A stretch of 11,837 nt of DNA, taken from NCBI GenBank assembly GCA_030604545.1, contig JAUVVS010000022.1, forward strand, positions 1-11,837, read 5' to 3'. This document shows, piece by piece, positions 6,927 through 11,837 of the stretch. The position numbers and the translations under genes are program-made. The notes beneath the pieces were generated by a model that was given only the letters and a program-made list of their open reading frames with translations, did no database searches and was not told where the DNA came from. The DNA is from Deltaproteobacteria bacterium (GTDB taxonomy: Bacteria > Desulfobacterota > Desulfobacteria > Desulfobacterales > JAUVVS01). Within the stretch, counting starts at the first letter, position 1, and every line of letters starts with the position of its first letter.

Positions 6927-7070
6927 GAGGAAATTGTAATGAAGAAAGATAATAAAACAATTAGTAGACGTAAATTCCTTCGCTTCGCTTCAACAAGTGC
7001 AGCAGGAATTGCATTGGCTGGATTACCATTTACAAGTAGTATAGCGAGGGCAAAAACCAAAGAAGTTAAA
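6910..7070 (+). repeat. Leader cassette, copy 2 (SD and Tat leader of D)
   Basis: Near-identical to 5300-5469. It supplies sulfatase D with its SD site and codons 1-44. Identity ends at the KEVK codons, just before the first strand of the sulfatase domain. Confidence 0.9.
6925..6930 (+). promoter_or_regulatory. Ribosome binding site of sulfatase D
   Basis: AGGAGG lies 8 bases before ATG 6939. It is part of the duplicated leader cassette. Confidence 0.75.
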
Positions 7071-8432
7071 AAGCCTAATATAATTTATATTCTTGCCGAT
7101 GATCTGGGCTATGGCGATCTAGGCTGTTACGGGCAGAAAAAAATCAAAACACCAAATCTTGATAAAATGGCAAATGAAGGTTTGCGGTTTACGCAGCACT
7201 ACGCCGGCTCGACTGTCTGCGCGCCTTCCCGCTCGTGTTTAATGACAGGTCAGCATACAGGTCATACACCGATACGTGGAAATAAAGAGTATAAACCGGA
7301 AGGTCAGCATCCAATAGGCGCAGATGCGTTGACAATTGCAGAAGTTCTCAAAAAAGCGGGATATACAACCGGCGCATTTGGAAAATGGGGACTTGGATTC
7401 GTCGGCACTGAGGGTGATCCAAATAACCAGGGCTTTGATGAATTCTTTGGTTATAATTGCCAGCGTGTTGCTCATCGCTACTATCCTGAATATTTGTGGC
7501 ATAATGATAAAAAGGTAAAATTACCGGGTAATGACTGGGAAAATAAAGTCACTTATGGACCTGATGCAATTCAGGAAAAAACTCTTGAGTTTATTGAAAA
7601 GAATCATAATAAACCGTTCTTTTGTTATGTGCCTCATATAATTCCGCATGCAGAGATCCTGGTTCCGGAAGATGAAATATTTAAGAGTTATGAAGGAACA
7701 TTTGAAGAGGAGCCATTTATCAGTGAGCATGAAGGAGCGGAGTATGGGAAAGATCTGGAAATCAGACGTTATGCTTCGCAACCGGAACCTCATGCTGCCT
7801 TTGCGGCAATGGTAACCCGCCTGGATAAACATGTCGGTGAAATCATTCAAAAGGTAAAGGAGCTGGGTATTGAGAAAAATACTCTTATTATGTTTTCCAG
7901 TGATAATGGGCCTCACAAGGAAGGCGGAGCAGACCCGTGGTTTTTTAATAGTACCGGTGATCTGCGCGGAATAAAGCGTGATTTGTATGAAGGTGGTATT
8001 CGAGTTCCCATGATCGCAAAATGGCAGGGAAAAATCAAACCGGGATCCGAAACCGATCATATTTCTGCATTTTGGGACGTAATGCCTACAGTTGCGGAAA
8101 TTGCACAAACACAGGCGGCTTCCAAAACCGATGGGATTTCATTTCTTCCGACGTTGTTAGGTCAGAACGATCAAAAACAACATGAATATCTGTACTGGGA
8201 ATTCCATGAAAAGGGTGGAAAACAGGCGGTGAGGATGGGTAATTGGAAAGGGATTCGGCTGAACATGTCGGATAATCCTGCTGTCCCGATAGAGTTGTAT
8301 GATCTGGAAAAGGATATTGAAGAAAAAAACAATATTGCTAATCAACATCCGGAAATTGTTCAGCAAATAAAAGTGATTATGCAAAAAGCGCATGTAAAAA
8401 ACCCGGAATTTTCATTTAAATATGAACTGTAA
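6939..8432 (+). CDS. Sulfatase D: chimeric S1-type sulfatase with the leader of C
   Basis: 497 residues. Residues 1-44 are the sulfatase C leader (SRRKFLRFAS, likely cut after ARA at 38). From residue 45 on the protein is a different S1 branch. Catalytic elements: D54-D55 (LADDLGYGD), C94-A-P-S-R98, K149 in GKWGLG, H233 and H237 (VPHIIPHAE), D322-N323-G, K346 in LRGIKRDLYEGG. In place of the usual GKWH it has GKWG, so the His next to the sulfate-binding Lys is Gly151. The surrounding pattern GTEGDPNNQGFDEFFGY and AHRYYPEYLW is familiar from a group of sulfatases that share this change, so it is probably a natural variant and not damage. Its specificity likely differs from B and C. The start lies 12 bases after the TAG of the gutted B copy. 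Confidence 0.9.
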   Translation: MKKDNKTISRRKFLRFASTSAAGIALAGLPFTSSIARAKTKEVKKPNIIYILADDLGYGDLGCYGQKKIKTPNLDKMANEGLRFTQHYAGSTVCAPSRSCLMTGQHTGHTPIRGNKEYKPEGQHPIGADALTIAEVLKKAGYTTGAFGKWGLGFVGTEGDPNNQGFDEFFGYNCQRVAHRYYPEYLWHNDKKVKLPGNDWENKVTYGPDAIQEKTLEFIEKNHNKPFFCYVPHIIPHAEILVPEDEIFKSYEGTFEEEPFISEHEGAEYGKDLEIRRYASQPEPHAAFAAMVTRLDKHVGEIIQKVKELGIEKNTLIMFSSDNGPHKEGGADPWFFNSTGDLRGIKRDLYEGGIRVPMIAKWQGKIKPGSETDHISAFWDVMPTVAEIAQTQAASKTDGISFLPTLLGQNDQKQHEYLYWEFHEKGGKQAVRMGNWKGIRLNMSDNPAVPIELYDLEKDIEEKNNIANQHPEIVQQIKVIMQKAHVKNPEFSFKYEL

Positions 8433-8500
8433 TAAAGTGGGAACCTACATCAATTTTGGCTCAGGTGAAACCATATTGAATCCGGAGAAGGAGGATATAT

Positions 8501-8557
8501 GTGGAATTGCCGACCTCTTCTTTCAGAACCGATTGGGAATTGGCAATAGCCATCTAA
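8501..8557 (+). CDS. Possible 18-codon ORF with a strong SD
   Basis: AAGGAGGA at 8488-8495 is one of the strongest SD sites in the window, yet no long gene follows it. GTG at 8501 lies 6 bases past the core and opens 18 codons ending TAA 8555-8557; the peptide reads ELPTSSFRTDWELAIAI after the start. ATG 8499 in another frame gives 16 codons but is only 4 bases away. It could be a leader peptide, a gene remnant left by the rearrangements seen upstream, or chance. Function unknown. Confidence 0.25.
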   Translation: MELPTSSFRTDWELAIAI

Positions 8558-8568
8558 AAAAATATAAT

Positions 8569-8573
8569 GGAGA
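8569..8573 (+). promoter_or_regulatory. Ribosome binding site that decides the start of sulfatase E
   Basis: GGAGA lies 5 bases before ATG 8579. The upstream in-frame ATG at 8567 overlaps this site and has no SD of its own. Confidence 0.55.
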
Positions 8574-8578
8574 ATTTC

Positions 8579-10054
8579 ATGAATAGAAGAACTTTTATGA
8601 AAACAGTTAGCACTGGGGCGATTGTTCTGAGTTTGCAAAATACTGCATGTTCATTGTTCAAACGATCAAATGAACGTCCGAACATACTGTGGATAATTGC
8701 TGAAGATATGTCCCCGCATTTTGGCTACAATGGTGAAAATGCGGTGGATACACCCAACGTTGACAAATTAGCAGCTGAAGGAACGGTATTCAGTAATATG
8801 TATGTGACATGTACTGTCTGTTCTCCAAGCCGTTCGGCATTGATTACCGGAATGTATCAGACAACCATTGGTGCACATAATCACAGGAGCAGCAGCACGC
8901 CGGAGTCTGCGATTCATCTCCCTGAAAATATTAAAACTATTCCTGAATTTTTTAAAGATGCTGGTTATTTTACCTGTAATGCAAGTAAACTTGACTGGGA
9001 AAAGCCCGGCAAAACTGATTACAACTTTGTGTATGACTTCGATAAATTATATGATGGTACAGATTGGAAGGACAGAAAGCCAGGCCAGCCGTTTTTTGCG
9101 CAGATCCAGTTGCAGGGTGGCAAGGCTCGGAAAGCAAAATTTGATAAAATGGTTGATCCTAACAAAATAAAACTACCTCCTTATTATCCCAATGATCCGG
9201 TTATATTGGATGATTGGAGCAAGTGTTTGAATACCGTGATGAAGACAGATAAGGAAGTCGGTATTATTATTGAACGATTACAAAAGGAAAAAGCACTGGA
9301 AAACACCATTATCTTTTTTATCACTGATCACGGCATTAGTCATGCCCGGGGCAAGCAATTTTTATATGATGAAGGCGCCAAAGTGCCGTTTATTGTCTGG
9401 GGACCGAAATGGATAAAATCAGGAGCTGTCCGTGATGAGTTGACTGTTCATATTGACATGGCGGCAACCTCCCTCTATTTTGCCGGTATTGATATTCCGG
9501 ACTATATGGAATCCCGACCACTTTTTGGTAAAAATGCAGAGCCTCGTGAATATGTGGTTTCTGCCCGTGACCGCTGTGATGAGACCGAAGATCGTATCCG
9601 TAGTGTTCGCAAAGGAAATTATAAATATATTCGGAATTTTCATCCGAATCGTCCCTATTTACAACCTTGCGTGTATAAGGATTATAAGGGAATTATAAAG
9701 AGATTGCGGGAACTATATTCTCAAGGTGAACTTAATGAATATCAATCGTTAATAATGGCAGAAAATCGTCCCAAAGAAGAACTGTATGATCTCAGTAAAG
9801 ATCCTTTTGAACTAACTAATCTTGCAGGAAATCCGGTACATAAGAAGAAACTTGTGGAATTGCGCTCTATTTTAGAAAAATGGATAAATAAAACTGATGA
9901 TAAAGGACAATATCTGGAGCCCTGGGTTGATTATCTTGCTAATATGAAAGTTGCTAATAAGAATTTGTTGAAAAGTGGCAATCCTCCCCGGAAAGCAAAA
10001 GACAGAATAGCCAATATGGAACTTATGAAGAAGTGGCGTGAGGCGGGTAAATAA
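8579..10054 (+). CDS. Sulfatase E: S1-type, heparan N-sulfatase (SGSH)-like
   Basis: 491 residues from ATG 8579, preferred over 8567 on SD grounds. Leader NRRTFMKTVSTG is of Tat type; TAC at residues 22-24 is a poor lipobox. The opening AEDMSPHFGYNG, then C81-S-P-S-R85, LPPYYPNDP (about 199-207), and D250-H251-G followed by ARGKQFLYDEG are hallmarks of SGSH-like sulfatases (N-sulfoglucosamine sulfohydrolase relatives). Departures from the standard site: Glu42 replaces the first metal Asp, His251 replaces the Asn of DNG, and the His of the usual DPH motif is absent (the region reads QLQGGKARKA). Glu in the first position is common in this branch. Actual N-desulfation is not shown; bacterial relatives act on various sugars. 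Sulfatase F follows after 36 bases. Confidence 0.85.
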   Translation: MNRRTFMKTVSTGAIVLSLQNTACSLFKRSNERPNILWIIAEDMSPHFGYNGENAVDTPNVDKLAAEGTVFSNMYVTCTVCSPSRSALITGMYQTTIGAHNHRSSSTPESAIHLPENIKTIPEFFKDAGYFTCNASKLDWEKPGKTDYNFVYDFDKLYDGTDWKDRKPGQPFFAQIQLQGGKARKAKFDKMVDPNKIKLPPYYPNDPVILDDWSKCLNTVMKTDKEVGIIIERLQKEKALENTIIFFITDHGISHARGKQFLYDEGAKVPFIVWGPKWIKSGAVRDELTVHIDMAATSLYFAGIDIPDYMESRPLFGKNAEPREYVVSARDRCDETEDRIRSVRKGNYKYIRNFHPNRPYLQPCVYKDYKGIIKRLRELYSQGELNEYQSLIMAENRPKEELYDLSKDPFELTNLAGNPVHKKKLVELRSILEKWINKTDDKGQYLEPWVDYLANMKVANKNLLKSGNPPRKAKDRIANMELMKKWREAGK

Positions 10055-10080
10055 TTCTAACTTTTTTCCATTTTATAATA

Positions 10081-10084
10081 GGAG
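10081..10084 (+). promoter_or_regulatory. Ribosome binding site of sulfatase F
   Basis: GGAG lies 6 bases before ATG 10091. Confidence 0.5.
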
Positions 10085-10090
10085 ATTAAA

Positions 10091-11620
10091 ATGTCAAATA
10101 AGACATCCAGGCGGGAATTTTTAAAAAAAGTATCTTTAGGTATTTCAGTATTATCATTATCTGCTGTCTTCCCAAAATGCAGTTCTCAACAACAGAAACG
10201 TCCAAACATCTTGTTTTGTTTATCCGACGACCAGTCTTTTGAGCATGTTAGTGCACATGGTTGCAAATTTGTTAATACTCCTGTTTTTGATCGAATTGCG
10301 AAAGAAGGTGTCCTTTTTAAAAGTGCATTTGTTTCTGTGCCATCATGTAATCCGTCACGGTCTTCTATACTTACAGGTAAGCATTTTTATTTATTAAAAG
10401 AAGCGTCGATGAACCATACACCATGGCCGACCGATTTGGAAGTGTATACTGATATGTTATCAGATGTAGGATATCATGTAGGATATACCGGTAAAGGATG
10501 TGCTCCAACTGATTGGCATGCAGGTGGACGTATTACTAATCCGGCAGGTGTTGAATATAATAAATATCAGGATGAACAAGATTCTAAGGGGATCGTACCA
10601 ATCGATTATTCCAGGAATTTTGAAGATTTTCTTGAACAACGACCGAAAGGTACTCCTTTCTGTTTCTGGTATGGATGTAAGGATCCTCATCGTGTTTTTC
10701 AAGCAGGTATTGGTTTACGTGAAGGTAAAAAACCGGATGATGCTGAAGTTCCTCCATACTATCCGGACACGCCTGAAATTCGCAGTGATCTTCTGGATTA
10801 TGCAGTTCATATCGAATCCTTTGATATGCATCTTGGACGAATGCTGAAAATGCTGGAAGCAAAAGGTGAACTTGACAACACAATTATTGTAGTAACCAGT
10901 GATAACGGGATGGCTTTCCCTCGTGCCAAGGCAACATGTTATGATTCCGGTACACATATGCCTCTGGCTATAAGATGGGGCAACCAGGTGAAAGCCGGCC
11001 GTGTTGTTGAAGATTTTGTTAGTTTTACTGATTTTGCTCCTACTTTTTTGGAAGCAGCAGGAATAGAAGTTCCTTTATATATGACGGGCAAGAGTCTAAT
11101 ATCTGTGTTAAAATCAGACCAATCCGGTCACATTGATCCAGCTAGAAATCATGTCGTTTTTGGAATTGAACGCCATTTACCCGGAGGGAGAAAAGACGGG
11201 AATGGTTATCCAATTCGTGCCATTCGAAACGACAAATATCTATATATTAAAAATTATGCCCCTGATCGTTGGCCTGTTGGTAGCCCTGTGGGAAGGGTAT
11301 GGCCTGATGGTGACATAACCGGTGGCTTTGGTGATGTTGACGGTTCACCCACAAAATCTTCTGTTTGGAAAAACAGGGAGAAATATCCTGAATTATATGA
11401 AATGGCCTTTGGAAAAAGACCAGCAAAAGAATTGTATGATGTACAGAAAGATCCCTGTCAAATGGATAATTTAGCAGATGATTCACAATTCATTTCGATT
11501 AAAAAGATGTTAGCTGAACAATTAGATAAGGAACTGAAAAAATCAGGTGATCCAAGGTCAAATGGCAAAGACTATCTACTTGATAATTACGCTCGTAAAT
11601 ATACTTATGATGTGAAGTGA
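10091..11620 (+). CDS. Sulfatase F: S1-type, heparan N-sulfatase (SGSH)-like
   Basis: 509 residues. Leader TSRREFLKKVSLG with a hydrophobic core is of Tat type; C30 follows FPK, so it is not a standard lipobox. Catalytic elements: D46-D47 (LSDDQSF), C86-N-P-S-R90, K135 in TGKG, DPH200-R, D271-N272-G followed by R278-A-K280 and YDSGTHMP. The blocks GYTGKGCAPTDWHAGGR and VPPYYPDTPEIRSDLLDY match the SGSH-like branch well. In contrast to sulfatase E, this protein keeps the DD pair, the DPH His and DNG, so it is the more canonical of the two. The pair probably arose by an older duplication. It likely removes sulfate from an exo-position of a polysaccharide fragment outside the cytoplasm; the substrate is not readable from sequence. 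Confidence 0.9.
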   Translation: MSNKTSRREFLKKVSLGISVLSLSAVFPKCSSQQQKRPNILFCLSDDQSFEHVSAHGCKFVNTPVFDRIAKEGVLFKSAFVSVPSCNPSRSSILTGKHFYLLKEASMNHTPWPTDLEVYTDMLSDVGYHVGYTGKGCAPTDWHAGGRITNPAGVEYNKYQDEQDSKGIVPIDYSRNFEDFLEQRPKGTPFCFWYGCKDPHRVFQAGIGLREGKKPDDAEVPPYYPDTPEIRSDLLDYAVHIESFDMHLGRMLKMLEAKGELDNTIIVVTSDNGMAFPRAKATCYDSGTHMPLAIRWGNQVKAGRVVEDFVSFTDFAPTFLEAAGIEVPLYMTGKSLISVLKSDQSGHIDPARNHVVFGIERHLPGGRKDGNGYPIRAIRNDKYLYIKNYAPDRWPVGSPVGRVWPDGDITGGFGDVDGSPTKSSVWKNREKYPELYEMAFGKRPAKELYDVQKDPCQMDNLADDSQFISIKKMLAEQLDKELKKSGDPRSNGKDYLLDNYARKYTYDVK

Positions 11621-11643
11621 TCTAACCTGAATTATTAATAGCC

Positions 11644-11837
11644 ATGAAGTTCCAAAGGCACAAAGTGAAAATTAATAATAAAATATGCAATAAAAGACAA
11701 TATGTGAATTCACGTATTGAAAAAGATCCCGCCGAATCTGAAAACCTTGCCAATAATCACGCATACCAAAACGTGCTGCATAGAATACGCCTGAAGCTAA
11801 AAATAATGAGAGTAAAAACAAAAGATCCATGGCTAAT
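11644..11837 (+). pseudogene. C-terminal relic of another SGSH-like sulfatase, running off the window
   Basis: One frame is open from ATG 11644 to the window edge. From 11716 it reads IEKDPAESENLANN, then HAYQNVLHRIRLKLK and later KTKDPWL. This is the standard end of an SGSH-like sulfatase: (L-Y-D-L)-x-K-D-P-x-E-x-x-N-L-A, a helix, then T-x-D-P-W. No catalytic domain precedes it. The 24 codons from the ATG to 11715 are unlike any sulfatase, and there is no SD before the ATG. It is most likely a decapitated gene tail. A frame kept open in the expected codon phase argues for fairly recent loss. Confidence 0.7.

Noticed and set aside
5295..7060. Reverse-strand frames at 5295-5483 and 6677-7060 that share a near-identical peptide
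   Set aside because: They are the antisense of the duplicated leader cassette; the shared peptide reflects the DNA repeat on the + strand and no start signal supports them.
7380..7400. GKWG in sulfatase D as a sign of a damaged gene
   Set aside because: The frame is intact, all other catalytic residues are kept, and the surrounding pattern is familiar from sulfatases that share this change.
7521..8108. 195-codon reverse-strand frame
   Set aside because: It lies wholly within sulfatase D, whose motifs and SD are clear, and shows no recognisable domain or ribosome site.
10055..10090. Terminator between sulfatases E and F (T run at 10065-10070)
   Set aside because: No GC-rich stem precedes the T run, and the 36-base gap with an SD fits an operon.
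1..11837. Phage-defence, CRISPR, toxin-antitoxin or integron-like system
   Set aside because: No repeats with regular spacers, no nuclease, integrase or toxin frames; every intact gene is a sulfatase or glycosidase-like protein.

Overview
The window is a polysaccharide-catabolism locus read entirely on the + strand. It holds six intact S1-type sulfatases, one putative lipoprotein of six-hairpin glycosidase type, and the broken tail ends of at least three more carbohydrate-active genes. All six sulfatases carry the C-x-P-x-R maturation motif with Cys at the catalytic position. All six begin with a twin-arginine (Tat) type leader, so they should be exported folded. DNA is AT-rich (roughly 40% GC by eye) and most genes have good Shine-Dalgarno sites. 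Dense arrays of Tat-exported sulfatases with strong SD sites suggest a PVC-type marine or gut bacterium (Lentisphaerota, Kiritimatiellota or Planctomycetota-like). Bacteroidota usually lack strong SD sites. This taxonomic guess is inference only.

Layout: 7-108 tail of an alpha-galactosidase-like glycosidase, broken by a stop at 4-6; 144-1712 sulfatase A; 1739-3256 glycosidase-like lipoprotein; 3257-3840 non-coding region with a sulfatase 3' relic (3383-3473) and two small inverted-repeat elements; 3841-5319 sulfatase B; 5332-6810 sulfatase C; 6848-6926 gutted remnant of a second sulfatase B copy; 6939-8432 sulfatase D, whose leader is nearly identical in DNA to that of C; 8579-10054 sulfatase E and 10091-11620 sulfatase F, both resembling heparan N-sulfatase (SGSH); 11716-11837 tail of another SGSH-like sulfatase.

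The main discovery is structural. The segment 3383-6926 is a decayed tandem array of a [sulfatase B - sulfatase C] unit. The 3' end of C and its downstream spacer occur twice (3383-3509 and 6720-6846, 125 of 127 bases identical, no gaps). The B start occurs twice (3823-3869 and 6863-6909). The B-C junction plus C leader occurs twice (5300-5469 and 6910-7070). In the last unit B has lost about 1.43 kb, and the C leader is joined to a different sulfatase catalytic domain (D). This looks like signal-peptide shuffling between paralogous exported enzymes. The downstream copy of the C-B spacer also serves as an empty site for the upstream copy, and two insertions stand out. One is 170 bp with 12-bp terminal inverted repeats and a TA duplication (3508-3681). 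The other is 117 bp with imperfect 15-bp inverted repeats and an 8-bp duplication (3690-3822).

The enzymes probably act together outside the cytoplasm: several sulfatases of different specificity strip sulfate from one complex polysaccharide so that glycosidases can cut it. The exact glycan cannot be read from sequence. No anaerobic sulfatase-maturating enzyme, transporter, regulator, tRNA, rRNA or CRISPR is present in the window.
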